NCBI GenBank assembly: GCA_963738835.1
Contig: CAVTYH010000009.1
Span: forward strand, 707,667 to 771,666
DNA length: 64,000 nucleotides
Origin: CAVTYH01 sp963738835
Lineage (GTDB): Bacteria; Planctomycetota; Planctomycetia; Pirellulales; JADZDJ01
Direction of reading: 5' to 3'
Each line of letters begins with the position of its first letter. Position 1 is the first letter of the stretch. The notes under the pieces were generated by a model that was not told the origin of the DNA, searched no databases, and saw only the letters and a list, made by a program, of their open reading frames with translations. A program made the translations under genes and the position numbers. Shown one piece after another: positions 1 to 12,110 of this stretch.

Positions 1-1
1 T

Positions 2-487
2 GGCTTTACACTCGATCCAGATATCGGCGCGTATGTGCTCAGCCATGAAAACATTCGCATGCCTGCCGCTGGCAAGATTTACTCGGTGAATGAGGCAAAT
101 GCAGACAGTTTTCCAGAGTGCTACCAGCGCTATCTGGCCAAACTACGCAGCGGAGCGACAGGGCGGCAGTACACATCCCGCTATATCGGCTCGCTAGTGT
201 CCGATTTTCATCGCACATTGCTAAAAGGGGGCGTCTTCTTGTATCCGCCGACTGGTGATTATCCGCATGGGAAACTGCGACTGTTGTACGAAGCTAATCC
301 GATCGCCTTCATCGCCGAGCAGGCTGGCGGAATCGCAACCGATGGAGAGCGGCGGATTCTGGAAATCGAGCCCAAAAAAATTCACCAGCGGGTACCACTG
401 TGTGTGGGTGGAAAGACGGAGATGGAAGAGCTGTTAAGTCACACCTGCGGTGATGCGTGTGAACGTGCGATTAACAACTGCCATTGA
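2..487 (+). CDS. fbp: Fructose-1,6-bisphosphatase class I, C-terminal part
   Basis: The reading frame is open from the window edge, so the N-terminal half lies outside. The visible 161 residues match the class I FBPase C-terminal region. Recognisable pieces are DPDIGAYVLSHENI, the SVNEAN segment, RYIGSLVSDFHRTLLKGG, and YPHGKLRLLYEANPIAF followed by EQAGG. This part binds the sugar phosphate and carries metal-site residues. The enzyme hydrolyses fructose-1,6-bisphosphate to fructose-6-phosphate in gluconeogenesis. The gene converges on meaB with only 11 bases between the stop codons. Any promoter is outside the window. Confidence 0.9.
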   Translation, partial: GFTLDPDIGAYVLSHENIRMPAAGKIYSVNEANADSFPECYQRYLAKLRSGATGRQYTSRYIGSLVSDFHRTLLKGGVFLYPPTGDYPHGKLRLLYEANPIAFIAEQAGGIATDGERRILEIEPKKIHQRVPLCVGGKTEMEELLSHTCGDACERAINNCH

Positions 488-498
488 TCCGGCGCTGC

Positions 499-1488
499 CT
501 ATCCCTTTAGCCCGAAGGCTTCGAGAATCAGTCGTGCGGCAGCTTCTGGTGTGATCATGCCGGCTACAACGTCAGCTTCAACCTGTTTGCGAATCGAATG
601 CACGGCGGGGTGAGTGCGGACTGCCTGACGCAAGCGGTCTTCGACCACCGCCCACAACCAACCCAAATTCTGTTTCCGTCGTCGTTCCAGTAAATTGCCA
701 CTCGCCTTTAGCTTTGTGTACCGTCGCTCGACGGCACTCCAGACGGCTTCAATGTGCTGATGAAACAAGGCGCTGCACGTCACGACGACCGGCGCGCATT
801 CGCTTGTGCCCACCAGCGATTTGAACGCCAGATCATATTGCCTCGCCGCAAGCTCCGCGGCCGCCAACGTAGCGCCATCGGCTTTGTTGACCGCAATCAC
901 GTCGACCAGTTCCAGAAGTCCGCGCTTGATGCCCTGCAATTCGTCGCCGGCGCCGGGCAGCATCAGGGCGACGAAGCAATCGGTGATATTGGCGACCATG
1001 GTTTCCGATTGCCCAACGCCAACGGTTTCAATCAGCACCACGTCATATCCAGCAGCTTCACACACCAGCATGCTTTCGCGCGTCTTGCGGGCGACGCCGC
1101 CGAGCGTGCCGGCCGATGGCGACGGGCGGATATATGCATTCGACTCCGTTGCCAAGCCAGACATCCGAGTTTTATCACCCAGAATGCTGCCGCCGCTTAC
1201 GCCGCTGGATGGATCGACGGCCAGCACGGCTACGCGGCGACCTTTATGCACAAGACCCAGCCCCAGCGACTCGATAAAGGTGCTCTTGCCCGTCCCAGGT
1301 GCACCGGTGATGCCAACTCGAATAGCCCCTCCGGTAAAAGGCAGCAGCCGGTTCAGCAGTTCTTCCGCCAATGCCGCATGCCGTGGACTGCTCGACTCGA
1401 TCAACGTCAGTGCTCGAGCCAGCACTGCGAAGTTTCCGCTGCGCACTCCATCAAAGTACTGGTCGATAGTTAATTCAGGGCGGCGCAC
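499..1488 (-). CDS. meaB: MeaB/ArgK-type GTPase, methylmalonyl-CoA mutase chaperone
   Basis: This is a 329-residue G3E-family P-loop GTPase. The Walker A region GAPGTGKST is near residue 63. Further signatures are AVDPSSGVSGGSILGDKTRM, the ETVGVGQSE switch region and NKADG for guanine specificity. MeaB proteins protect and reload adenosylcobalamin in methylmalonyl-CoA mutase, and here the gene lies directly downstream of both mutase subunits, which supports that role over the older name lysine/arginine/ornithine transport ATPase. The start is GTG at 1488, with no strong ribosome binding site visible. It is the last gene of the long minus-strand block. The frame is intact. Confidence 0.92.
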   Translation of the reverse strand: MRRPELTIDQYFDGVRSGNFAVLARALTLIESSSPRHAALAEELLNRLLPFTGGAIRVGITGAPGTGKSTFIESLGLGLVHKGRRVAVLAVDPSSGVSGGSILGDKTRMSGLATESNAYIRPSPSAGTLGGVARKTRESMLVCEAAGYDVVLIETVGVGQSETMVANITDCFVALMLPGAGDELQGIKRGLLELVDVIAVNKADGATLAAAELAARQYDLAFKSLVGTSECAPVVVTCSALFHQHIEAVWSAVERRYTKLKASGNLLERRRKQNLGWLWAVVEDRLRQAVRTHPAVHSIRKQVEADVVAGMITPEAAARLILEAFGLKG

Positions 1489-1573
1489 GGCTCAAGAAGT
1501 CCAAATAGGAATTTAGGATGGGAAGTCGGAGCTGTGTTCAGCGCCGGCAGCCTATCGTCTTGGGGCATCATCT

Positions 1574-3747
<2,174 letters not shown>

Positions 3748-3850
3748 GATGTTCAGGATTCAAAGTTCAGGAGAATGGATCGTCGAAATAGCCGGAGGGC
3801 GTTGGCCTCCGATTAGTTTCAAGCATATAAATTCACTGTTGGCCAATTCT

Positions 3851-5958
3851 TCATGCATCGTTTTGCAACACTCCTACGGCACGGAGCATTTCTCGCAGCG
3901 TGGTCACAACATCGCATTTGATGAAAATGAAACGATCGACGCCGGCAGGCGCCGATGCTTCCTCATGAGCGCCAGGATTACCGGCGAGGACGACCAACTT
4001 GGCACCGGCCTCTTTCAGCTTGGCCGCGGCCTGCGGAACCAGCTCCGGATAAAGCTTGTCGGACGAGCAGATGACGGCGATCGTCGCGCCGCTTTTTGCG
4101 AACGCTTGAGCTGCGGCTTCAGCGTCTTTGAAGCCATCATTGCTGATGACCTCGAATCCGCCGGCCGCGAAAAAGTTCTTCGAGTAGGTGGCGCGAGCCG
4201 TATGATGCGACACCGGCCCCAGGTTGGCTAAAAGTACCGCCGGCCGTCGGCCATGCTTCGCTTGCCAGGCATCGCTGGCGTTTCGCAGGGCTTCGAACGG
4301 CTCGGCGAAGCTCCGCAGTTCCAGTGGTAGAATTTCGATCGTCTCTTTGTGAAAGCCCAACGCGCCGGCAATTTGACCGACTGTCGCTCCTTGGGCTGCT
4401 GCTTCGATGGCGGCGGCTGGCTGTGAAGCCCCCGACATTTCGCGCAGAGATAGATTCTTGCGTCGCGTCGCGACGCGGCAAGCCGCTGAAGCGCCAAGCC
4501 GGCCAAATCGATCGGTCGAAAGCTCACTCGATCTTCGCGAACATCGGGGAATTCGCTGACTCCGGTGATCCCCTCTTTCCGTCGGGAAATATCTTTGGCG
4601 CGGGGAGCGAACGCCGATTCGATTTGTCCGGCAACCCAGCCAGTTTTCAGCGCCTCCAGCATACCGCCTTGCCGCTCGATCTGTTGAAAAATGCCCCACG
4701 CCTTTTCTGCTAGCTGTTCCGTAAGGCGTTCGAGAAACCAACTTCCGCCGGCCGGATCGATAACGCGGTTCAAATGGGCTTCTTCCTGCAAAATCAGCAG
4801 CGTGTTGCGAGCAATGCGGCGGCTGAATTCGCTGGGTGGGCCGATTACGGCATCAAAGTGCATCGACGTGATAGATTCCGCACCGCCGACTCCGGCGGCA
4901 AAAACGGCGACCGTGTTCCGCAATAGATTGACGTACGGATCACGCTCCGTCAGCACACGCCGGCTGATTCGGGCGCAGATGTGCATCGCGCCGGCTGTCG
5001 TCGATCCTCCGCATGCTTCGACAACCCGCGACCATAATTGCCGCGCTGCACGCAGCTTCGAAATCGCAAGGAAGTGATGCGTGCCCAAACTAATGTTGAA
5101 CAGAATCTGTTTTGCGGCTGCGTCGATGCTCAGCCCGGCGGAAGCCATCGCGCGGAGATACGCGACCGCCGTTGCCACTCCAAATGCAATATCTTGAGCC
5201 GCGGTGGCGCCGGAGTGATGGTACGGGCCGGTGTTCACGCCAACGGCGGTGACATGCGGATAATTCTCCGATGTCCACTTCGCTAGGTCGGTCAACTGTG
5301 ACATCGCTGCCGATGGGGAAATCGGCAAGCGGCCTTCTCGGGCCAGCACCCCCAAGGGATCGGCATTGAAAGCGCCGCGCACCTGGTCGCTGGAAACATT
5401 CCGGCGTCGCCACAAGGCAATCAGCATCGCCGACGCCGGCAAAAATGCTGCTCCGGCATCAAGCGCGATGCCGGCCATATTCAGGTGTACGCCGGCAAGT
5501 GCAGCGTCCAAATCATCGACGTAGTACGCCATGATGCCGTCGCGTCCGGACATTTCCGCTGCCAACGGATTGTCGGCATCCAATCCGTCACGGGCTGCTA
5601 GATCGAACCGCAAGAGCAACGATGTAACTCCGCCCGATAGGTCGTCGAGAATGGTGCTGTTCGTGACGGCCAAATCCGGGTGTGCATGTTCTTGTCGCAG
5701 ATCCCAACCAGTCAGCACGGCGCCCAGCGGAGTCGCTCCACGGACGAACGGCGGTGAGCCGGGCAATCCTGCTTCATCGCCTTCTCCCAATTGATCGCGG
5801 CGCGTGTAAAGGGGCTGGATATCAATTCCTTCGTAGGTATGCGTGACGAGTTTCTGTTCGAACGAGACGCCCTTGAGGTCGGCTTCGGCCAAGGCGCGCC
5901 ATTGGTCAAAGCTGGCCGGCGGAAAATCGTTTTTCAATGTGAATTCAGTAGCAGGCAT
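3851..5958 (-). CDS. mutA: Methylmalonyl-CoA mutase small subunit, one frameshift
   Basis: This is the non-catalytic partner of MutB. The N-terminal mutase-like barrel starts at MPATEFTLKNDF (5958). A longer upstream reading exists but has no family similarity. The C-terminal Rossmann-like domain (ANLGPVSHHTARATYSKNFF) lacks the DxHxxG cobalamin ligand, as is normal for this subunit. A frameshift near 4470 separates the two reading frames, which overlap around residues RRDARIYL/TRRKNLSL. Length (about 700 residues) is usual for the small subunit. A gap of 103 bases separates it from mutB. The frameshift is probably an indel error. Confidence 0.86.
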
Positions 5959-5999
5959 TTGACAAAAACTCCGTCCATGCACATTACCTGAGCGAACTC

Positions 6000-7540
6000 C
6001 TAAGCGGTCGACCGGCGCGGTTCTGACGATTTCATTGGAAACGCGGGCGGGACAATCCAATCGGGAAGCATCGAACCGTACTGCGATAAATTGCGGTGCA
6101 ACTCGAAGCACCGGCTCAAATCATGCCGAATATGACCTGGCCCGCTTTCCCGCAGATAGCGATTTAAGTACTCGCGATACATTGGGTGTGCGCAGCGTTC
6201 GACGATCAGTTGGGCACGCTGTTGAGGCGCCAGCCCTCGCAAGTCGGCGAAACCTTGTTCCGTGACGACGACATGCACGGAGTGTTCATTATGATCGACG
6301 TGTGTACACATCGGCACGATGGCCGAGATGATGCCGTGTTTGGCAATCGAGGGGCACATGAAGATGGTTAAGTACGAATTGCGGCAAAATCGCCGCTGCC
6401 GCCGATGCCATTGATCAGCCGCTGCCCACACACGTGCGTCGAATTGACATGGCCGAATAAATCGATTTCCAAGGCGGTGTTTAGCGCGATGACGCCTAAC
6501 TGGCGCACGATGGCCGGATTGTTGGAGATTTCTTGCGGCCGCAGCACGATGCGTCGCGCGAAGTAGTTGAACTCGCGCTCGAATTGCGCCATTTGCGGTG
6601 GTGTGAGCACGAGTGCGCAGGTGCTGGCTCCACGAATTCGTCCGCTGGAAATCAAGTCAAAGGCAGACGCCTGTAGCACCTCGCTGTACATCAGGTAATC
6701 GGGAATATCCGTGCTTTCGCCGATGCCTTTCAGCACAGCGTTTGCCAGGTTGCCGACGCCGCTTTGGATGGGAAGGAATTCCGGCGGCACACGACCACTG
6801 GCTAATTCGTTCGCCAAGAATTCCACAACATGGCCAGCAATCGCTTTGCACACATCGTTGGTCGGCGCGAAATCGCTGCGCTCATCGGGCTCGTCTGTCA
6901 GCACTACACCGATAATTTTTCCAGGTTCAACATCGGCATAGGTACGACCGATGCGCTGCAATGGATGATCTAAATTCAAAGCGCGACGGAATGGCGGTGG
7001 TTCAGGAACCAGGATGTCCGCAGTTTCGCTAATCCGGGGCGGCTGTCGGCGGTTGAGTTCAACGACGACTTTGTCGGCGGATTGCAAGAAAGTTGGCGAA
7101 GCGCCGATGGAGGTGCTCAGATAAACGCGCCCATCGGAGGTAAGTTCCGTGGCTTCGATCACTGCAAAATCAATCTTGCCGAAGAAGCCGAAGAGCACCG
7201 ACTGCGGTAAGTGCGAAAGATGCATATCGACGAAGGCGACTCGCCCATCGTTGATTTGCTCGCGCAGGAGCGTCGAAGACTGAAACGGGGCTCGCCAGCT
7301 AATGGCCTCGACTTCCGCCAATGCGTCGTCCGTGCTTCCAGTCGAAGCGCCCGTTAATACGCGGATCTTGTACGGTTGACCGGCGTCGTGGAGCGCTTTT
7401 GCACGCCGAGCCAAAGCGTGCGGAACCGCTTTGGCCGCGCCGGCTGGTGTGAACCCGCTGAAGGCAACCATGGCGCCATCAGGAATGATCTCGGCCACCT
7501 CTTCGGCGGCGAGGATTGGAAATGCAGCGCCGCTATGCAT
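6000..7540 (-). CDS. Acetyl-CoA hydrolase/CoA-transferase family protein, one frameshift
   Basis: The protein resembles the acetyl-CoA hydrolase / succinyl-CoA:acetate or propionate CoA-transferase family. Visible landmarks are the N-terminal GAMVAFSGFTPAG, the central SGVGNLANAVLKG and the C-terminal VVVTEQGFADLRGL. In this operon it most likely moves CoA between succinate and acetate or propionate, closing the methylmalonyl cycle without ATP cost; that role is inferred from context. The start chosen is ATG 7540, which overlaps the epimerase stop by eight bases and has GAAGGG upstream. An in-frame start at 7561 is less likely. A frameshift near 6376 (GSGDFA to RNSYLTIF) splits the ORF. Confidence 0.82.
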
Positions 7541-7956
7541 GGTTGCCCTTCGGAGGTTCACACAACTCCGTCAAAACGCCATAGGTGCTTTTCGGATGAA
7601 TAAACGCAATTTGCATGTGATGGGCGCCAGGCCGCGGTGTCTCGTCAATCATCCGCAGGCCAGACTCCTTCAATTCAGCAATTCGCGACTTGATGTCATC
7701 AACCGTGAACGCGAGGTGATGCAATCCTTCCCCGCGCTTGTCGAGGAACGACTGCACTGAACTCGAAGGATCGGTAGGCTCCAGCAGCTCAAGTCGAACA
7801 TCGCCGATCCGAAAGAAACCGACGCGGACCTTTTGGCTGGGCACGTCTTCGATGTGCTCGAATCGGGCGACCGAACTGCAGCTCATAGAACGGCTTGTGC
7901 TGGTCGATGGACCGCACCGCTATGCCCACGTGGTTTAGAGCTTTTACGGGTTGCAT
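7533..7956 (-). CDS. mce: Methylmalonyl-CoA epimerase, one frameshift
   Basis: This small glyoxalase-fold enzyme converts (S)- to (R)-methylmalonyl-CoA, linking the carboxyltransferase to the mutase. The true N-terminus is MQPVKALNHVGIAVRS at 7956, giving about 140 residues, the usual length. A frameshift near 7870 joins this to the frame with ARFEHIEDVP, the GLHHLAFTV metal-ligand region and the FIHPKSTYGVLTEL C-terminus. The conserved His of NHVGIAV, the His pair of GLHHLAF and the Glu of ELCE are consistent with the family's metal site. The stop overlaps the CoA-transferase start (ATGCATAG). Confidence 0.88.
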
Positions 7957-7971
7957 CGTTATGTACCTGTT

Positions 7972-8358
7972 CTATTCGAACTCAATCAGTACTTGTCCGT
8001 TCTGTACTGAGTCGCCTGATTTCACGTTGACCTTGGCGATTTTGCCATCGACCGGCGAGGTGACGACAGTTTCCATTTTCATTGCCTCTAGCACCAACAG
8101 CACGTCATTGCCTTTGATTTGCTGACCAATCTGGGCCGAAACGCGCACCACCACACCTGACATCGGGCTGCGGCAAACCTTGCTTTCGTCGGCCACGCTT
8201 TCCTGCCCAACGGGCTTAGCTGCGGCGGCCGGTTGCGGCGTGGCGAGCGTTCGGGTCTGACCGGTCGGAGGAATATAACTAGGATGTGGCTGCTCAGGTT
8301 CGGTGGCATCAACATCGACTTCGTACACCTTTCCGTCAACGGTAATCTTGAGTTTCAA
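7972..8358 (-). CDS. Biotin carboxyl carrier protein (transcarboxylase 1.3S-like)
   Basis: The protein has about 128 residues with a lipoyl/biotinyl domain at the C-terminus. The biotinylation motif EAMKMET is followed by the typical hairpin GKIAKVNVKSGDSVQNGQVLIEFE. An Ala/Pro-rich linker lies in the middle. The start is placed at TTG 8358 (LKLKITVDGKVYEVDV) because a GGAG lies 7 bases upstream and homologous carriers begin at this point. The longer frame to 8415 adds an unrelated tail. It would carry CO2 on biotin between the 12S-like and 5S-like subunits encoded upstream. Confidence 0.9.
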   Translation of the reverse strand: MKLKITVDGKVYEVDVDATEPEQPHPSYIPPTGQTRTLATPQPAAAAKPVGQESVADESKVCRSPMSGVVVRVSAQIGQQIKGNDVLLVLEAMKMETVVTSPVDGKIAKVNVKSGDSVQNGQVLIEFE

Positions 8359-8368
8359 AGGCCGACTC

Positions 8369-8695
8369 CTAACCGTAGAGAGTTGCAAAAGCGTGTGATG
8401 CCTGAATGGTGACACGCCCTTGCAAGCCCCAGGGATTATTGTTGATTAATCGGATTTGCCGAATATGGGGTTTCACACCGAGGTAAGCCGCAATTGCCGC
8501 GCTGATGACCATGATCAGTTCTTCGGTGAGCCCTTCAGTCTTAGTAGCTTTCTCCAAGCTCGGGGTGGCTTCGTTCGCTGTGGCCGGCGTCAGCCTTTCC
8601 AGCGCGGCCATACGTTGGCTCAACCGCACCATTTCACGGTGCAGCGATTCGACGGCCTCAACCAGCTGTGCTGTATCGATCGTTACCGATTCCAT
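8369..8695 (-). CDS. Small accessory protein of biotin-dependent decarboxylase/transcarboxylase
   Basis: The 108-residue protein has an N-terminal helix likely to form a coiled coil (LVEAVESLHREMVRLSQRM). Its C-terminal half (EELIMVISAAIAAYLG, then IRQIRLINNNPWGLQGR) resembles the small subunits found beside methylmalonyl-CoA decarboxylase or OadG-type genes. A GGAG precedes ATG 8695. It lies between the biotin carrier and the membrane peptide, so a scaffold role for the carboxyltransferase complex is plausible. That is inference; no catalytic residues are apparent. Confidence 0.6.
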   Translation of the reverse strand: MESVTIDTAQLVEAVESLHREMVRLSQRMAALERLTPATANEATPSLEKATKTEGLTEELIMVISAAIAAYLGVKPHIRQIRLINNNPWGLQGRVTIQASHAFATLYG

Positions 8696-8711
8696 GGCCT
8701 GCTCCGCAACC

Positions 8712-8900
8712 TCAGTTCGCCTGGCTAATTTTACTGTGCAACCGATGTGCCCAAAACAAGTTAACGATGCCGGCGCTCAGGGCCGCAAAATTCCATATGT
8801 CGGGCAGCACGGTTGCCATTAAAATGCAAATGGCGCCCAGGGCGGCAATCGCATAAACGTCAATTTTGTCGGACGTGAGCGGTTGTTCAAAGATGCTCAT
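8712..8900 (-). CDS. 62-residue two-helix membrane peptide in the carboxyltransferase operon
   Basis: The peptide has two hydrophobic stretches: roughly residues 15-33 (VYAIAALGAICILMATVLP) and 36-50 (IWNFAALSAGIVNLFW). A good AAGGAG ribosome site precedes ATG 8900. It lies between the 12S-like gene and the 108-residue accessory gene. I do not recognise a named family. It may tether the soluble carboxyltransferase to the membrane, but the beta subunit of a sodium-pumping decarboxylase is absent, so ion pumping is not supported. Confidence 0.6.
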   Translation of the reverse strand: MSIFEQPLTSDKIDVYAIAALGAICILMATVLPDIWNFAALSAGIVNLFWAHRLHSKISQAN

Positions 8901-8937
8901 GGCTGTCTCCTTTAATTAAACAATTCGAATTCAATAA

Positions 8938-10500
8938 TTAGAGCGGTATTAGACCATGTTTCTTCGGCGGCCGGTGGTCGCGCTTATCGTGCAGATATTC
9001 CAAGGCTTGGGCCAGATGCCGCCGAGTGTTGGCCGGTTCGATGATGTCGTCTACCAGCCGGCGGCCGGCGGCGATGTAGGGCGAAGCGAAAGCGCCGCGG
9101 TATTGTTCGATTAACTCCGCACGTTTAGCCGCTTTGTCTTCGGCTTCTTGCATCTCCTTGCGAAAAACGATTTCAACCGCCCCTTCGGCTCCCATCACAG
9201 CAACTTCTGCCGTGGGCCAGGCAAAGGCACAGTCCGCGCCCAGGTCTTTTGAGCACATCGCCACGTGTGCCCCGCCGTACGATTTCCGCAGAATGACTTG
9301 AATCTTTGGCACTGACGCCGCCGAGTAGGCAAATAGCAGCTTCGCTCCATTGCGAATAATGCCACCGTATTCTTGCTGCACTCCAGGCAGGTAACCCGGC
9401 ACATCGACGAACGTAACGAGCGGAATATTGAAAGCATTGCAGAAGCGAATAAAGCGAGCGGCTTTGGTTGCCCCGTTGTTATCGATGGCACCTGAAAGCA
9501 CGCAGGGCTGATTCGCGATGATCCCTATCGAGCGGCCAAGGATACGAGCGAAGCCGACGACCATATTCGTCGCGTGTCCGGCCTGCACTTCCATGAAATC
9601 GCCCTGATCGACTATGCCGCCAATCACGCTCCGAACATCGTAACTCTGCTTAGGGTCAACCGGCACAATCTCGTTCAGCGCTGGATTCGGATCAACGCTG
9701 CCATCCGACGGTAAGCGTGGTGGTTCCTCCAAATTGTTCGAGGGAAGAAAGCTCAGCAGCCGGCGACATAGATAAATGGCCTCGTCGTCATCATCGGCGA
9801 TAAAGTGGATCACACCGGAATGGGCCATGTGCGCGTCGGCGCCGCCCAATGCTTCGGCCGTGATGTCTTCGCCAGTCACCTGTTTCATCACTTGGGGGCC
9901 AGTGATGAACATCTGGGCTTTGCGGGTTTGAATAATGAAATCGGTCAGCGCCGGCGAATAAGCAGCACCACCGGCGCACGGTCCGCAGATTAGCGAAATT
10001 TGCGGTACCGCTCCCGACAACAGCACATTGCTGTAAAACACTTGACCGTAACCGGACAGTGAATCGATGCCTTCCTGCACGCGGGCGCCGCCAGAATCGT
10101 TGATGAATACAAACGGGCTGCCAGTTTTTAGCGAGCGCTGCATGACGTCGGCGACTTTGAGTGAATGCACCTCACCTGCAGAGCCGCCTAAAACGGTGAA
10201 ATCCTGGCTGGCCATGTGAATCAAACGACCATCGACGGTGCCGGCGCCGGTTACTACGCCATCCGCGGGAATCTCTTTGCCGGCCATCCCGAAGTTGACT
10301 TGGCGGTGCTGTGCAAAAAGGCCAAACTCTTCGAAACTCTCAGCATCTACCAAGGCTGCAATTCGGTCTCGTGCAGTCAGCTTGCCTTGTTCCTTCTGTT
10401 TAGCGAGCCGAACCGCGCCGCCGCCTTGCTGAAGCTGCTGGCGCCTTTCGCGCAGGGCATCGACCAAACCTTGCATTGACTTCGGGGGGTTTGCAGCCAT
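8938..10500 (-). CDS. Carboxyltransferase beta / transcarboxylase 12S-like subunit
   Basis: The protein has two crotonase-type lobes. The N-lobe includes GGSAGEVHS, INDSGGARVQEG and CGPCAGGAAYSPALTDF. The C-lobe includes LSGAIDNNGATKAARF, VDVPGYLPGVQQEYGG and RKSYGGAHVAM. It transfers carboxyl groups between biotin and propionyl-CoA/methylmalonyl-CoA. Start choice: ATG 10500 (MAANPPKSMQ) has AGGA nine bases upstream and matches family length. GTG 10566 would overlap the upstream stop as GTGA and add 22 atypical residues. Context with 5S-like and BCCP genes favours methylmalonyl-CoA:pyruvate transcarboxylase, but a propionyl-CoA carboxylase beta or decarboxylase alpha subunit would look much the same. 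Confidence 0.9.
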   Translation of the reverse strand: MAANPPKSMQGLVDALRERRQQLQQGGGAVRLAKQKEQGKLTARDRIAALVDAESFEEFGLFAQHRQVNFGMAGKEIPADGVVTGAGTVDGRLIHMASQDFTVLGGSAGEVHSLKVADVMQRSLKTGSPFVFINDSGGARVQEGIDSLSGYGQVFYSNVLLSGAVPQISLICGPCAGGAAYSPALTDFIIQTRKAQMFITGPQVMKQVTGEDITAEALGGADAHMAHSGVIHFIADDDDEAIYLCRRLLSFLPSNNLEEPPRLPSDGSVDPNPALNEIVPVDPKQSYDVRSVIGGIVDQGDFMEVQAGHATNMVVGFARILGRSIGIIANQPCVLSGAIDNNGATKAARFIRFCNAFNIPLVTFVDVPGYLPGVQQEYGGIIRNGAKLLFAYSAASVPKIQVILRKSYGGAHVAMCSKDLGADCAFAWPTAEVAVMGAEGAVEIVFRKEMQEAEDKAAKRAELIEQYRGAFASPYIAAGRRLVDDIIEPANTRRHLAQALEYLHDKRDHRPPKKHGLIPL

Positions 10501-10562
10501 TGGTTGTTTTCCTGTCGATACCGCGGATTGTTGCGGCGCAACTCGCAGTTGTCTCATGGTTC

Positions 10563-12068
10563 TCACACGGGTTCGACAATAACTTGATGCGACTTGTCGC
10601 CAACTTTGACGTTGTAAGTGACACGGGATGAGATCGGCGATTTGCCGTTAGCCGACTTTGCCGAGCCATCAGCCGAGACAGTTTTTGAAGGCGGGCTCTT
10701 GCCAACATTCTTCGGGCCTTCGGATCGATGTGCGAAAAACTTGCCTGCCACCTGGGGGAACATGGCGTACGTCAATACGTCTTCGTCGGTACCGTCGCAA
10801 CCTTCTTGTGCCAACGCTTGAGCACGCAGTTCGTCCCACTCGGGCTTAAGCAAATCGGCGGGCCGGTGTGTGATCGGTGGCTTCTTTGCGTGTTTTGTGG
10901 CTGCTTCAATCACCACAGGATCGCGTGGGGCAATGGTTTCGCCGTAGTAGCCCAGCATCAGGTCAGCGAATTCGCCGGTCAGTGCCTTGTAGCGGCCCAT
11001 CAGTACATTAAATACTGCCTGCGTGCCGACGATCTGGCTCGATGGCGTGACTAGCGGTGGGTAGCCGGCGTCTTTACGGACCTTCGGCACCTCGGCGAGC
11101 ACTTCCTTCACTCGGTCGCCCGCCCCTTGCTGTTTGAGCTGGCTTTCCATATTGGAAATCATGCCGCCGGGTATTTGGCTGTCGAAGATTTCGGTTTCGA
11201 CACCGACGAATTTCGATTCGAATTCAGCGTATTTCGGCCGGACTTTGGCAAAATGATCCTTGATTTTGCTAAGGCGGCTTTTATCGAGTCGCGTGGTGAA
11301 TTCGGTTCCTTGCAGCATTTCCACCAAGGCTTCCGTCGGATTGTGTCCCGGGCCCAAACTCATCGATGAAATTGACGTATCGACAATGTCCGCGCCCGCT
11401 TCGATGGCTTTCATCAGACTGACCAAAGTGACGCCGGTTGTCGAGTGGACGTGAACATGCACCAGCGTGTCGTCGCCGCACTTCTGTTTGATGCCACGTA
11501 CCAAATCATAAGCCGGTTGTGGCCGCAACAGCGCGGCCATGTCTTTGATACAAATAGATTGGCAGCCCAGATCGCGCAGTTGCTGCGCCATCTCCACAAA
11601 TTTATCGACCGTATGTAGTGGCGAGGTGGTGTAGCAGATTGTGCCTTCGGCATGCTTGCCAGTGTGGCGAACTGCTTCCAAGGCGCGGCGGACGTTGCGC
11701 ACATCGTTCAGCGCGTCGAAAACGCGGAACACGTCCATGCCGTTTTCGGCAGATTTTTCAACGAACCGATCGACGACGGAATCCTCATAATGCCGGTATC
11801 CGAGCAGATTCTGCCCACGCAGGAGCATTTGCAGCCTGGTGTTGGGCATTAGTTTGCGAAATGTTCGCAGTCGTTCCCACGGATCTTCATTCAAAAAACG
11901 GATGCACGAATCATACGTGGCACCACCCCAGCACTCGACGCTCCAATAGCCGGCACGGTCGAGGTCCTCACAGGCCGGAACCATGTCTTCCAGAGCCATC
12001 CGCGTGGCCATCAAACTCTGATGGGCATCTCGAAGCGCCAGCTCCGTGACTTCAACGACCCTTGACAT
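10563..12068 (-). CDS. Pyruvate/oxaloacetate carboxyltransferase, transcarboxylase 5S-like
   Basis: This is a TIM-barrel carboxyltransferase of the pyruvate carboxylase/oxaloacetate decarboxylase family without a fused biotin domain. The metal-binding start TELALRDAHQSLMATRM is clear. The catalytic-lysine strand is SICIKDMAALLRP, and the metal His pair is in VHVHSTTGVT. A flexible Ser/Lys/Pro linker and a short beta segment follow from about residue 440. The start is ATG 12068, with an AGGAGG eight bases upstream; 12086 is poorer. Together with 12S-like and 1.3S-like neighbours it forms a set known from propionic acid bacteria that moves CO2 from methylmalonyl-CoA to pyruvate. Confidence 0.88.
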   Translation of the reverse strand: MSRVVEVTELALRDAHQSLMATRMALEDMVPACEDLDRAGYWSVECWGGATYDSCIRFLNEDPWERLRTFRKLMPNTRLQMLLRGQNLLGYRHYEDSVVDRFVEKSAENGMDVFRVFDALNDVRNVRRALEAVRHTGKHAEGTICYTTSPLHTVDKFVEMAQQLRDLGCQSICIKDMAALLRPQPAYDLVRGIKQKCGDDTLVHVHVHSTTGVTLVSLMKAIEAGADIVDTSISSMSLGPGHNPTEALVEMLQGTEFTTRLDKSRLSKIKDHFAKVRPKYAEFESKFVGVETEIFDSQIPGGMISNMESQLKQQGAGDRVKEVLAEVPKVRKDAGYPPLVTPSSQIVGTQAVFNVLMGRYKALTGEFADLMLGYYGETIAPRDPVVIEAATKHAKKPPITHRPADLLKPEWDELRAQALAQEGCDGTDEDVLTYAMFPQVAGKFFAHRSEGPKNVGKSPPSKTVSADGSAKSANGKSPISSRVTYNVKVGDKSHQVIVEPV

Positions 12069-12110
12069 GATTGATGCCTCCTGCAATCACAACGATGAGA
12101 TTTCTCTGCG

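Noticed and set aside
8712..8900. Sodium-pumping methylmalonyl-CoA decarboxylase
   Set aside because: The membrane beta subunit (about 10 helices) is absent; the 62-residue peptide cannot replace it.
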